From CAVOJV01 sp963696325 (lineage in GTDB: Bacteria > Pseudomonadota > Gammaproteobacteria > Competibacterales > Competibacteraceae), in contig CAVOJV010000040.1 of the NCBI GenBank assembly GCA_963696325.1, positions 1 to 64,000 on the forward strand: a stretch of DNA of 64,000 nt, given 5' to 3'. The translations under genes and the position numbers were made by a program. Under the pieces are notes generated by a model. The model saw only the letters and a list, made by a program, of their open reading frames with translations. It was not told where the DNA came from and did no database searches. Numbering within the stretch: the first letter of the stretch is position 1; the number at the start of each line of letters is the position of its first letter. Below, piece by piece: positions 44,033 through 52,754 of the stretch.

Positions 44033-44092
44033 CGGGTACGCACGGTTCTGAGGGGGCGGGGTGGTGGTGACATCACCTCGCTACCCGACCAC

Positions 44093-44338
44093 CTACCGGT
44101 TATTCCAGCCGGGGTGACGGTAGTGAGGGGAATAACACCGATGAAACGGATGACGCCAGGTGCAGCGCGGGGTGTGGTAATGGCGATGAGGGTACTCGCA
44201 GTGACGATGATGATGGGACCAGTAACACTGACGGGAATCTTGAGAATGCGCCACAACGGGAGAGCTCATGAATAACGAACTCATGAATAACAGCACACCC
44301 ATGCCCAGCACGGCACGTATCCGAGACTTGCCAACCAT
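44093..44338 (-). CDS. Small exported His/Tyr-rich protein
   Basis: The 81-residue protein has an N-terminal signal peptide (RIRAVLGMGVLLFMSSLFMS ... VVAHS) and a mature part crowded with His, Tyr, Cys and Arg (YWSHHHRHCEYPHRHYHTP). Likely a periplasmic, possibly metal-binding, peptide; no family recognised. Its stop codon is three bases beyond the group II intron boundary. Confidence 0.55.
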   Translation of the reverse strand: MVGKSRIRAVLGMGVLLFMSSLFMSSPVVAHSQDSRQCYWSHHHRHCEYPHRHYHTPRCTWRHPFHRCYSPHYRHPGWNNR

Positions 44339-44366
44339 CTTAGGCCATTTCCGAAAACGATTTTAC

Positions 44367-45613
44367 CTATTGAGCAGGTCGAATCAGGATGTCCCATTTA
44401 GGTAGTAGGGGGTGGCGTTCCAATCTGGCCTCAACCGCCTGCATTGCCTTTTTGGTGAGTGAAATCCCTTTTTGATAGACCGTCCGGCTCAGTTTAACGA
44501 TAGGGTGGATACCTTTCCAGGTCATGCTTTTCGCCCCTTCCAGCATAGTTTCGGTATCCACCAGCTTGGCCCCATTCCAATGCTGTTCCAGAATCCCCCA
44601 ACACCGTTCGATGGGAGTGTACTTGCTATGGTATGGCGGGTAGTACAGCAGGTGGATGATTTTGCCAGTGGCATCGGCGAACTCTACCAGGCGCTTGAGA
44701 AATTGCGTGCGCACACCGCTGCTTTCCGGGCCATTGTCCACTTTGAGTTGGAGGTGCGTCAGCGGCGTCTGCTGTGGCTCAGGAAGAGCCTGCCACCAGT
44801 CCTCCAGGCTATCCACGATGAAATCACTGGTTTTGAAGGAACTTCCAAACGTCAGATGCAACCGCCCACTATCCTCCTCCACGATCCCAAACGGAACCTG
44901 CTGTTCTGCGCAGCCCATGTCGTGGTCGGCGGCCCGGGGGTCACCGCGGGTTTTCCCTCCTCGCGAATACTCCCCAAGCTTCACCGTGGCCTTGCAATCG
45001 ATGCTCAGGCGCATGATCTGCCCCTTCTCTACGCCGGTTGCACCCGTTATGGGGTTCCCGTCCTTTTCGGCGATATTGGCAAAGATCGCGTCGGTTTCGG
45101 GGAGTTTTTTTGGGGTTTCGCCTTGACCACCTTACGCAAGCGGTAGCCGTTGCGATTCAGCACCTCCGCCATCGTGCTCGGTGAGGGTAAGCATGCTTCC
45201 GGAAACCCTTGGGCACGCAACTGTGTCAAGGCTTCCGCCGCCGTCAGCCGCGTGAATTGCAGCACTGTGCGGAAGCTCGGGTCCTGTTGGCTATGGGATT
45301 CTGCCAACACCCACAGCGCTTGCGCTACCGCCGGGTGTCGCTCTTCCCACAGCCAATTTCCGCCGCAGGCCGCTTGCGCGCCCACGCAGATAATCCCTGT
45401 GCGATGCTCATGGAGACCCCGTTGAACGGTCCCTCGACCCCAGCCGAACACCCCCTCCGCTTGGCGTGCATTGCCCCCACAATATTTCAGCGCCATCGCC
45501 GCTTGGAAGGCGCGGCGCTCCGCCCCCGACATCGTGGCACTCGCCAATCTCAGGTCTTCAATTTGAGAGGCATTCAAAGGTAAGGTGGTCGTTGGAGTGT
45601 CAAATGGCACCAT
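44367..45613 (-). CDS. ISAzo13-family transposase read through a -1 frameshift
   Basis: Two frames together encode one transposase. The first (45613-45047, 188 residues) has GAERRAFQAAMALKYCGGNA, GWGRGTVQRGLHEHRTGI and TMAEVLNRNGYRLRKVVKAK. The second holds the catalytic part with LQLKVDNGPESSGVRTQFLK and YYPPYHSKYTPIERCWGILE. The join lies at CCCAAAAAAACTCC (about 45102-45115), which contains the slippery heptamer A-AAA-AAC; slipping back one base turns KPQKNSP into KPQKKLPETDAIF and continues in the second frame. Programmed frameshifting is therefore plausible, though a simple mutation cannot be excluded. Confidence 0.8.
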
Positions 45614-46063
45614 CGTCGGCCTCAGTTGCTAAAGGGAAGAGAGAATTCTACCAAAACAGGGAAATTATTTTTCGGAAATTACCTTATGACACCTCACCCG
45701 TCCCCCGTCGCGTTGAAAGTCGCTCTCCCAACAGCCTTTCTTGTAGAAGCGCAAAAACGACCTCTGGGAGCCCTTTTTCTTCGGGAGAGCTTGTGTAATA
45801 TCGAAGGTTGAAAACCCGTCCTAGGGGTAATTTTGAGGCGCTAGAGACATTCCACATAGGCTGCGCCCTCGCCGGTCAGTCTCCTCCCCTGCTCCGTTCC
45901 CTTGGCGGCACTTTTAAATATCCCCTATGATTTACTATCGTATACTTAGAATTATATTCTATCATAGAATATGGTATATAATTGTATATATTATATTAAA
46001 CTATCTCTTATTTAATATTTTTTGTATAATGCAAACAAGGGTTTATAAAACAACAAGGAATTT
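45614..46063. promoter_or_regulatory. AT-rich control region of the plasmid partition operon
   Basis: The segment 45920-46063 is extremely AT-rich with repeated TATAT/ATATA words and a possible promoter before parA (TTTAATATTTTTTGTATAAT). Similar TATATATTA words recur after parA (46714-46750) and after the small partner gene (47125-47185). These could be centromere or operator sites for the partition proteins. 45614-45900 holds only the 5' flank of the ISAzo13 element. Confidence 0.45.
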
Positions 46064-46714
46064 ATGCCCTATATCATAGGCTTCGTGTCTCAAAAGGGCG
46101 GGGTAGGGAAGTCTACCCTCGCGCGTGCTGCTGCCACAAAATATGCCCGAGAAGGCTATCGCGTGCAGTTATGCGATCTTGATATCCAGCAGGGAACCAT
46201 TACGGACTGGTACCGCCGGCGGCTTCAAAATAAGGGAGACCCCCTCACTTCCGTACAATGCTTTGCAACGGTAGAACAGGCTTTAAAGAGCAGCACCGAC
46301 CTCAAGCCAGCCTATGATGTGGTTGTTATAGATGCTCCAGGTCGATCAAGTGATGCGGTACGCGCCCTGGCGAAAATAGGCCATGTCCTTATACAGCCCA
46401 CCTCCGGAACTCTCGACGACCTGGACCCCGCTATCCGGCTTTTCCACGAACTCCGAAATCTCGGTATTGATCGCCGGAAACTTCTCTTTGCGCTCATGCG
46501 CACGACCACTGAACATGAAGAACAGCTTGCCCGCGACTATATCCAACAGGCGGGTTACCGGGCACTTTCGAACGTGCTTTATGAGCGGGCGGGCTACAAG
46601 ACAGCACAAAACCAAGGCCTCACCATCATCGAAACCACTTTTGCATCGCTTAACCAAAGGGCAGAAAATTTTCTTCAAGAAGTCAGTGACTATATAAAAC
46701 TATTGTATAGTTAG
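46064..46714 (+). CDS. parA: ParA-type partition ATPase
   Basis: The 216-residue ATPase has the deviant Walker A FVSQKGGVGKSTLARAAATK, LCDLDIQQGTITDWYRRR and VVVIDAPGRSSDAVRAL. The small size without an N-terminal HTH marks the type Ib ParA (ParF-like) group that works with a small partner protein, encoded next at 46767. It moves plasmid copies to daughter cells. Confidence 0.92.
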   Translation: MPYIIGFVSQKGGVGKSTLARAAATKYAREGYRVQLCDLDIQQGTITDWYRRRLQNKGDPLTSVQCFATVEQALKSSTDLKPAYDVVVIDAPGRSSDAVRALAKIGHVLIQPTSGTLDDLDPAIRLFHELRNLGIDRRKLLFALMRTTTEHEEQLARDYIQQAGYRALSNVLYERAGYKTAQNQGLTIIETTFASLNQRAENFLQEVSDYIKLLYS

Positions 46715-46766
46715 TAATATACTATATAATTACATATAATATATTAAATAGGAGAGTCAACCGCTT

Positions 46767-47072
46767 ATGGTAAAAAAATCTCTAGGTACGCCGCCCTCTG
46801 AAAAGGATACCCGCCAAACAACTGCCTATCCCGAGCTCACTCTTGATCGCCGGCATCTTCGCAAAGCCGGGAGAAACGAGCAGCTCAATATTCCCGTATC
46901 CCAAGAGTTCAAAGCGGAATTCCGGAAACTGGCTATTGATAACCGACTCACCGCGTGGCAACTCCTGGCGTCATCTATCCGAGCCTTTAACCAACTTCCC
47001 ACTAATGAGAAAAACGGTATCATCGAGGACGTTGTGAAAGCTGATCCGGCAGCTCATTACAAGACACGGTAG
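46767..47072 (+). CDS. Small ParA partner, probable centromere-binding protein
   Basis: This 101-residue, basic protein starts 52 bp after parA. The N-terminus is charged and flexible, and the C-terminal half (LNIPVSQEFKAEFRKLAIDN ... WQLLASSIRAFNQL) has the pattern of a ribbon-helix-helix fold. Position and size fit a ParG-like partner; no strong motif proves it. Confidence 0.6.
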   Translation: MVKKSLGTPPSEKDTRQTTAYPELTLDRRHLRKAGRNEQLNIPVSQEFKAEFRKLAIDNRLTAWQLLASSIRAFNQLPTNEKNGIIEDVVKADPAAHYKTR

Positions 47073-47195
47073 GGAAGGGGAGTGCAGGCTAGAAACGAGA
47101 ATTAAACCCTTGTTATTCCGCAAAAATTATATATATATTAATATAGCATATTTTTACATATACCATATTAATATATATATATAAGATATAGAAAA

Positions 47196-47501
47196 CTATC
47201 GCTTGAGTGGTTGTACGGCGAGCCGAAGACCAAGTGCTCGAAGGAGGGCATTCAAGCTCTTTAGTTCCGGGTTGCCCCTTGGAGAAAGGGTTCTGTAGAG
47301 TGTCGTTGCGTTCAATCGCGCCTCTTCTGCCACGGTAGAGACGCCCCCAAAGGCTTCCGCCATGCGTCGAAGTGCCAGCATAAGCTCCCCTTCCTCGCCA
47401 TCTTCAAGGACAGCATTCAGGTATTCTGCCGCAAATCTAGGATCGTTTCGGAAGCTCTGAATGGTTGCTTCTTCGTGTGTGATGTAGGGTTTTTTGCTCA
47501 T
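47196..47501 (-). CDS. HigA-like antitoxin
   Basis: This 101-residue protein of the addiction-module antidote type has ITHEEATIQSFRNDPRFAAE, YLNAVLEDGEEGELMLALRR and the Xre-type HTH with STVAEEARLNATTLYRTLSP followed by LKSLNALLRALGLRL. It overlaps the toxin gene end by four bases. Confidence 0.88.
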   Translation of the reverse strand: MSKKPYITHEEATIQSFRNDPRFAAEYLNAVLEDGEEGELMLALRRMAEAFGGVSTVAEEARLNATTLYRTLSPRGNPELKSLNALLRALGLRLAVQPLKR

Positions 47502-47824
47502 AGGATTCTCTGTTGGTAATCCTCCCAATACTCCACCGCCCGAGCGATATCTTTCTTTTGGGTTCGCTTTGAACCGCCGCACAGGAGGAGAACAATAGTT
47601 TCCTCCGCCACCCCGTAATATACTCGATACCCTGGGCCAACTGGAATGCGCAGTTCCCACACACCCTCTTGGCAGAATTTATGATCCCCGAAGTTACCAT
47701 CTAGTAGGCGGTCGATGCGTCTCTGAATGGCCACTCGTCCTTGCATGTCGCGAAGCGTATTGAGCCATTCCTGGAAACGGTCGTGATTTCCTGGATCAAG
47801 ATAGTGGATGACCTGCATAAACAT
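47498..47824 (-). CDS. HigB/RelE-type toxin
   Basis: The 108-residue protein shows FQEWLNTLRDMQGRVAIQRR, RLLDGNFGDHKFCQEGVWEL and GPGYRVYYGVAEETIVLLLC, GGSKRTQKKDIARA, the family signature of addiction-module killer proteins. Toxin-first order is usual for this group. With parA and rep it forms a plasmid maintenance block. Copies of an IS sit 45 bp upstream. Confidence 0.9.
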   Translation of the reverse strand: MFMQVIHYLDPGNHDRFQEWLNTLRDMQGRVAIQRRIDRLLDGNFGDHKFCQEGVWELRIPVGPGYRVYYGVAEETIVLLLCGGSKRTQKKDIARAVEYWEDYQQRIL

Positions 47825-47868
47825 TCTCGCTTAAAAGCGAATTATTGTCAACTCTGAAGGTAGAGAGG

Positions 47869-49329
47869 CAGCAATTCTCATTTTGGCATCAGCCGGTTAA
47901 AGTAGTCGGCCAAACCAGACCGGAAACCCACCCATTGAGCGCACCTTTTGGCCCCTACGCCCTGACCCTGGATGGCATCACGCAGCAGATGCGCGGCACC
48001 TTCGAGACCTTTATCGATCCCCGCAAGGGCAAGAACAAATCCTACACGATGGTCGACGCGGCGTTGAGCGCCGTTTCGGTCTTCTTCTCGCAAAGCCCCT
48101 CGTTCCTGGAATACCAACGCTGCCTGGAACAGACGCAGGGCAACAACCACGCCCGGACGCTGTTCGGCGTGCATGAGATCGCGTCGGACAACCAGATACG
48201 CAACCTGCTCGACGCCACGCCGCCGGACACGCTCAAGCCGGTGTATTCCTTCCTGTTCAACGCCTTGGAGCGGGCCGGGGTGGTGGATGCCCACCGTTCC
48301 GTCAACGGCACGCTGCTGCTGGCCCTCGACGGGACGGAGCATTTCTCCTCGCAGGCCATCCCTTGCGAACAGTGTTCGACGCGGCGGCACGCCAACGGCC
48401 AGGTCACCTATTTCCACTCGGCGCTGACCCCGGTGCTGGTCAAGCCCGGCGGCGACAAAGTCATCGCGCTGGCCCCGGAGTTCACCGCGCCGCAGGACGG
48501 CGCGGCCAAGCAGGACGGCGAACTCGCCGCCGCCAAGCGCTGGCTGGCCGCCCACGGCGCGGGGCTCGCCCGGCTCAAGACGACCGTCCTCGGCGACGAC
48601 CTGTACTGCCACGAGCCGTTCTGCCGCGAACTGCTGGCCTTGGGGCTGGGCTTCATCCTGGTCTGCAAACCTGCCTCCCATCCGACTGTCTACGAATGGC
48701 TGGAGCATCTGGAGCATCTGGAGCATCTGGAGCGCAACGGCGCAATCCGCACTGTTTCACGCACCCGCTGGACTGGCAGGCGGCGCGAGACCGACACCTA
48801 CCGCTACGCCCGCTCGATCCCGCTGCGCGATGCCGACGACGCGCTGGAGGTGAATTGGTGCGAACTCACCACCACGGACGAAAACGGCAAGGTGCTGTAC
48901 CGCAACGCCTTCGCCACCCGCCTGGCGCTGGACGGCGGCAACGTCGCCGAGGTCGTCGAGGCCGGGCGCGGCCGCTGGAAAATCGAGAACGAGAACAACA
49001 ACACCCTGAAGACCAAGGGCTACCACTTCGAGCACACCTTCGGCCACGGCCGGAAGCACCTGTCGTCCCTGCTGGCCAGCCTCATCATCCTGGCCCTCCT
49101 GACCCACACCGTCTTGGAGTGGATGGACGCGAAGTACCGGTTGCTGCGCAAGAAGCTCCCCTCGCGCAAGCGCCTGTTCAACGACATCCGCACCCTGACC
49201 AGCTACCTGTGCTTCGAGACTTGGGACGCGCTGAGGGACTTCATGCTCAAAAGCTTCGAACCGCCCACCCCGGAGCCAACAACAGGGTAAGGCTGCCAAA
49301 ATGTAAGGCTGCCAAAATGAGAATTGCTG
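47869..49329 (+). mobile_element. IS4-like CAGCAATTCTC element, copy 2 (1461 bp)
   Basis: The 19-bp ends CAGCAATTCTCATTTTGGC (last base differs on the left) are flanked by the direct repeat GTAGAGAGG at 47860-47868 and 49330-49338. It contains one transposase and a short duplicated tail (AAGGCTGCCAAAATG twice) at the right end. Nearly identical to the copy at 57755-59199 except for this tail. Confidence 0.93.
47935..49290 (+). CDS. DDE transposase of the CAGCAATTCTC family, copy 2
   Basis: It has 451 residues from a TTG start that aligns with the ATG of the homologue at 22506 (LSAPFGPY against MSVPFGPL). Catalytic motifs are LLLALDGTEHFSS, TVLGDDLYCHEPFCREL and RWKIENENNNTLKTKGYH. An in-frame triplication (LEHLEHLEHLER) lies near the middle, made of nine-base repeats. 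Confidence 0.87.
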   Translation: MSAPFGPYALTLDGITQQMRGTFETFIDPRKGKNKSYTMVDAALSAVSVFFSQSPSFLEYQRCLEQTQGNNHARTLFGVHEIASDNQIRNLLDATPPDTLKPVYSFLFNALERAGVVDAHRSVNGTLLLALDGTEHFSSQAIPCEQCSTRRHANGQVTYFHSALTPVLVKPGGDKVIALAPEFTAPQDGAAKQDGELAAAKRWLAAHGAGLARLKTTVLGDDLYCHEPFCRELLALGLGFILVCKPASHPTVYEWLEHLEHLEHLERNGAIRTVSRTRWTGRRRETDTYRYARSIPLRDADDALEVNWCELTTTDENGKVLYRNAFATRLALDGGNVAEVVEAGRGRWKIENENNNTLKTKGYHFEHTFGHGRKHLSSLLASLIILALLTHTVLEWMDAKYRLLRKKLPSRKRLFNDIRTLTSYLCFETWDALRDFMLKSFEPPTPEPTTG

Positions 49330-49357
49330 GTAGAGAGGGGGAGATGTTGCTCTTTTG

Positions 49358-50641
49358 TCAGTGAAGTTTCTCCGATCTTAGGATTTCATGGTCTTCCTTC
49401 TCCAAGATGATTCCCTGATCCACCACGTATCCATCAAACGTTGGAATCCTCAATCGCTCCATCACGAATGAACGGAAATAACTATCTTCAAAACCAAATG
49501 ATTCTTTACCTTCATAGCGAGGTTTAAAGAAGTTATCCAGATTTGCTAAAAATTCGCACCTTAGCCTGTGTTTCTCGTCCTCGGGTAGGTTCCTGTACTG
49601 TTCAAAGCCAAAGGTCTTTCTAAACGCATTGTATGCTTCCACAATCGAACGCACTCGATTCCTTCGGTCCTCCTTTTCCTTCTCTACGTTCTTTTGGCGT
49701 TCTTCCTCCTGTATTCTCACAATATCCGCATCATACCAATTCTCTTGGATTGCCTTAATAATATATCCGGCCTTGTTTTTTACACCATTAACCTGTAAAT
49801 CAGCAATAGCAATCTTTTCTCGTATATAAGCTTCTTCATACTTTTCAGCCAATTCCTCCGCCACCAATAACGAAATGCCGCAACTCACCAAAAGCCCCAT
49901 CAATACTTTTTTATTATCAACCCCCTTTTCATCTGTAATAATTTTATTATCTCCGTCGAAAATAAACTGCACGCCGATTACTTTGCCGCCTCGTCCAGTT
50001 CTCACCGCCGCCCACGCAAATGATTTTTCCGCCTTTTCGAGTAACTCCGCCCTGGCAGGTTCCAAAACCCTTGCTTTAAAATTGAAAAACTCCTTGTACT
50101 CATCTTTTTTCAAGCCCAATATTTCTCTCAATTCTTCCAGTTTGAACGCCACTTCTGGTTTATTTCTTCCGAGAAATGATTTTCGAAGCTCAAAAAATCG
50201 AATTGTGTATTGCCCTTTAAACTGCAATACCCTCCCAAGCTCATATTTAGTAAAATATGATTGTAGCTGCAATAAAAGCGGTTTTAATAAAGGGTCGAAG
50301 TGTAAAATAACTGTGCCATACCCTTCTTTGTATCGTGCCCCCGATAGCCAGGACGCTTGGATAAACTCCTTTTTTTCAGAATCGTAAAATTCCAATACTT
50401 TCGATACGAGTTTTTTGGTTATTCCTCGTAGAACACCGTAGGTATTCGTGTGATCCATTCCAAGTAGTTCGGCAAGCTCTTTAATGCGGAATTCGTAGTC
50501 CTTAAAATCCTCGTCGTCTTTTTGTATTTGTGAAATGAGAATCCTAATTATTTTCTGTTCTTCTACTGAAAGACGATATTTAGCCTCAACCAAGCCATTA
50601 CTTTGCACCACTAGCGAATTTTTATTTACTTTCACCAGCAT
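49358..50641 (-). CDS. rep: Plasmid replication initiator, Rep_3 family
   Basis: The 427-residue protein begins with a typical Rep_3 winged-helix region: VVQSNGLVEAKYRLSVEEQK, IIRILISQI, FKDYEFRIKELAELLGMD and IRFFELRKSFLGRNKPEVAF. It binds iterons to open the origin. The gene is strongly AT-rich and lysine-rich, unlike its neighbours, showing a foreign, probably low-GC source. Eight iterons lie upstream at 50742-50976. Confidence 0.92.
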   Translation of the reverse strand: MLVKVNKNSLVVQSNGLVEAKYRLSVEEQKIIRILISQIQKDDEDFKDYEFRIKELAELLGMDHTNTYGVLRGITKKLVSKVLEFYDSEKKEFIQASWLSGARYKEGYGTVILHFDPLLKPLLLQLQSYFTKYELGRVLQFKGQYTIRFFELRKSFLGRNKPEVAFKLEELREILGLKKDEYKEFFNFKARVLEPARAELLEKAEKSFAWAAVRTGRGGKVIGVQFIFDGDNKIITDEKGVDNKKVLMGLLVSCGISLLVAEELAEKYEEAYIREKIAIADLQVNGVKNKAGYIIKAIQENWYDADIVRIQEEERQKNVEKEKEDRRNRVRSIVEAYNAFRKTFGFEQYRNLPEDEKHRLRCEFLANLDNFFKPRYEGKESFGFEDSYFRSFVMERLRIPTFDGYVVDQGIILEKEDHEILRSEKLH

Positions 50642-50741
50642 ATCCCTTTTTTATTTGTTACTTCTTAACTCTAGAAATTTGTTTGCTTTTTGTCAATACA
50701 GCCGAAAATTCTGTATGGACTTACTTATCCGAGTGTCTGGA

Positions 50742-50976
50742 GTAACCTATCTTATGTATGGGATAAACCCCTCTGAACCAAACAAAACCAACCAAAAATT
50801 CAGCCAGTTAGGCACAAAGCCCAGGCGAACCTATCCTATGTATGGGGTAACCTATCCTATGTATGGGAGTAACCTATCCCATGTATGGGAGTAACCTATC
50901 CCATGTATGGAGTAACCTATCCCATGTATGGAGTAACCTATCCCATGTATGGAACTTACCTATCCCATGTATGGGA
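50742..50976. repeat. Plasmid origin iterons (eight copies)
   Basis: The repeat GTAACCTATCCCATGTATGG occurs at about 50742, 50826, 50847, 50869, 50891, 50912, 50933 and 50955 with small variants. The last seven are spaced by 21-22 bases, two helix turns. Position directly upstream of a Rep_3 initiator gene marks the replication origin and its copy control sites. GC-rich hairpins (GGGGCTCCGCCCC) follow at about 51057 and 51117. Confidence 0.93.
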
Positions 50977-51182
50977 AATGCCAAAATTCTCCTTTATTCA
51001 AGCCACGTTACAGCGCCCTAAACAAAGTATGTTAAATATATAAAAACAACAACAAAGGGGCTCCGCCCCTCAAACCCCGTGTTGTTGTCCTTTCAAACTA
51101 CAAAAAACAAGACCAGGGGGGCTCCGCCCCCCACACCCCCCGACCACTTCACCCACCCCCTTGACAACCTTCCCACATCCAC

Positions 51183-51437
51183 GGGTTTAGGGAGCTTAGC
51201 TGCAAAATCCTACGCTAACGTATTATGCAAATAATTACTTTTTGGGTTAACGCCCTGATTTAGGGCGCACAATACAGATTTTCGAGGTGCTTTGATTCGT
51301 GCCCTGCGGCTTGCACGAATACTATGGACGAATAATTTTCTATTGACTGATCTCATTGAACATCAAGCAGATAGGCACTATAAAATTATTCGCACAATAC
51401 GTTACCGTATAAAACCGTAGCTATGCTCCCTAAACCC
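51183..51437. repeat. 255-bp stretch bounded by about 50-bp inverted repeats
   Basis: The left arm begins GGGTTTAGGGAGCTTAGCTG and the right arm is its complement (AGCTATGCTCCCTAAACCC). The similarity continues inward over TAACGTATT(A/G)TGC(A/G)AATAATT. No gene in between. A MITE or a dead IS is the likeliest reading; no target duplication is visible. Confidence 0.6.
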
Positions 51438-51465
51438 CTGGCTGCGGCACGAACGCGAGAAGGCC

Positions 51466-51681
51466 ATGCACCGGCGGCGCCGGCAACAGCGCAAGCACGC
51501 GGCGGAAGCCATCGGCCGCCTGGAACTGGCCATCGGGGCGGAGCAGTCGACCGCGAACCGGCCCCGTCAACCGCCGCTAGTCGAAGCCGCGCCCAACCCG
51601 GGGACAGCGACCCCACGCCCGCAGGCGCGCGTGGAGGTTGCTAAGCTGCGGGCCGTGTTGAGCAAGCCCATGCCGCCCTGA
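51466..51681 (+). pseudogene. C-terminal fragment, possibly of an Rve-type transposase
   Basis: The frame MHRRRRQQRKHAAEAIGRLE ... KLRAVLSKPMPP is basic and helical and has no start signal of its own; it is open upstream as far as the repeat at 51437. The tail pattern recalls the basic C-termini of Rve-type transposases, and a repeat array of transposon-end type follows at 51815. This is an inference. Confidence 0.35.
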
Positions 51682-51814
51682 TTAATCCCTGGCTTCCACT
51701 CTATCGGCTTTCCCTGCCGGCGGCGTCAGCGTCGTCTAGGGGCCGCTGCGGCCTGAAGTGGTCCTCCCTGCCCCCGCTAAGCAATCGCCTATGGCCAAGG
51801 TAAGGTTTCCGGCC

Positions 51815-51980
51815 CGTTAAGTCGCGGTTCTTGGCTGGACCCGGCCAACCTAGGCCTGGGGAGGTTGCGGTTGGTTCAAGTAAGTGTCGGTGGTTTGCCG
51901 GGTACGTGTCGGTAAGGGCGGCTGGCGTGGCAAGGCATGACCCGTAAGTGTCGCTAGAACAGGGCGTTAAGTGGCGGCGC
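51815..51980. repeat. Array of (G/T)TAAGTGTCGGT-type repeats (transposon end)
   Basis: Five related words, CGTTAAGTCGCGGT, AAGTAAGTGTCGGTGG, GGTACGTGTCGGTAAG, CCGTAAGTGTCGCTAG and CGTTAAGTGGCGGCGC, lie at about 51815, 51878, 51901, 51942 and 51965. Spacing of about 22 or 41-44 bases repeats the layout of the arrays at 35183 and 39027, with a different word. The rest of 51681-52236 holds no gene that I can see. Confidence 0.5.
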
Positions 51981-52275
51981 TTATCAGAAGCTATTTATCA
52001 GAACAGAAACCCGTTCAGCAAGCGGCGGAGCGTCACGCCTGGTTGAGAGTTAAAGCCTTAGCACACCGAGGTCATCGATCCGTACTATCATTATCCTATG
52101 TGGCCAGATAACCTCAGCACCTCCATAATGAATCAAGCAGCCACGGCGCATCGGCAGGCTCTGCGAATTTCAATAGTCTTGACCGGCCGGGCTGGTGAAT
52201 AACTGTTCGGCGCGCCCCAGTTTCCCTACCTAAGGCGTTGGGCGTCAATAACTTCCACAACTAAGGAGAATAAAA

Positions 52276-52608
52276 ATGGCAGGTTGGTACGAGTTGAGCA
52301 ATAGCAACGATGGTCAGTTCCGTTTCGTTCTCAAGGCTGGCAACGCGGAAACAATTCTAACGAGTGAGCTTTATAAAGCTAAGGGCTCCGCCGAGAACGG
52401 CATTGCCTCGGTGCAGAACAACTGCATTTCAGATGACCGCTATGAAAGGAAGGAGTCTACTCATGGCAAGTACTTCTTCAATCTAAAAGCAGCCAATCAC
52501 CAGATCATCGGTACCAGTCAGATGTATGCAACTGCACAGTCTCGTGAGACCGGCGTTGCCTCGGTAAAGACCAACGGCACGTCCAAGACCGTGAAGGACA
52601 ACACCTAA
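52276..52608 (+). CDS. YegP/DUF1508-family protein, integron cassette gene
   Basis: The 110-residue protein is made of two DUF1508 repeats: YELSNSNDGQFRFVLKAGNA ... GIASVQNNC and YERKESTHGKYFFNLKAANH ... GVASVKTNG. Function of the family is not established. AAGGAGAA precedes the ATG. An attC site begins overlapping the stop codon, so this is the gene of an integron cassette. A cassette-like core GTTGGGC lies upstream at 52237. Confidence 0.9.
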   Translation: MAGWYELSNSNDGQFRFVLKAGNAETILTSELYKAKGSAENGIASVQNNCISDDRYERKESTHGKYFFNLKAANHQIIGTSQMYATAQSRETGVASVKTNGTSKTVKDNT

Positions 52609-52665
52609 CGGTAGGCCTCAGCGGGCGCGACTGAAAGGAGCACCCGCTGAAGCCTGCCGTTAGCT
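52603..52665 (+). other. Integron attC site 1
   Basis: A 63-bp palindromic site with the outer cores ACCTAAC and GTTAGCT and inner arms GGTAGGCCTCAGCGGGCG and CACCCGCTGAAGCCTGCC. The stop codon of the DUF1508 gene lies within the first core, as is common in compact cassettes. Confidence 0.85.
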
Positions 52666-52754
52666 TTTAGAAACTAATTGGAGCGATCCCATTGTCAGGA
52701 AGGTGCATATGGTTTGCACCGAGTGTTCACGTAGTTAACTAAAGAGGAACTATT

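Larger units (their letters stand above)
39183..44089 (+). mobile_element. Group II intron, interrupted by IS21
   Basis: The 5' end starts GTGTGACACGAGGTCGCA, fitting the GTGYG rule. The 3' end holds domain V (GAGCCGTGTACTCGGTGACG, then GGTACGCACGGTTCTGAG, 44014-44052 region) and domain VI, closing with CTACCCGAC at 44089. Domain IV encodes the maturase at 42335. Without the IS21 element and its duplication the intron is about 2.35 kb, a normal size. The 5' exon is the repeat array ending at 39182 and the 3' exon lies just beyond the stop of a small exported-protein gene. Confidence 0.88.

Noticed and set aside
50742..50976. CRISPR-like regular repeats
   Set aside because: Repeats are contiguous at 21-22 bp with no unique spacers and sit beside a Rep_3 initiator gene, so they are iterons. 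No cas genes are in the window.
52201..52243. A further attC or attI site before the DUF1508 cassette
   Set aside because: Only the core GTTGGGC is convincing; the paired arms expected for attC are not visible and no integrase gene adjoins, so it is mentioned but not listed as a site.
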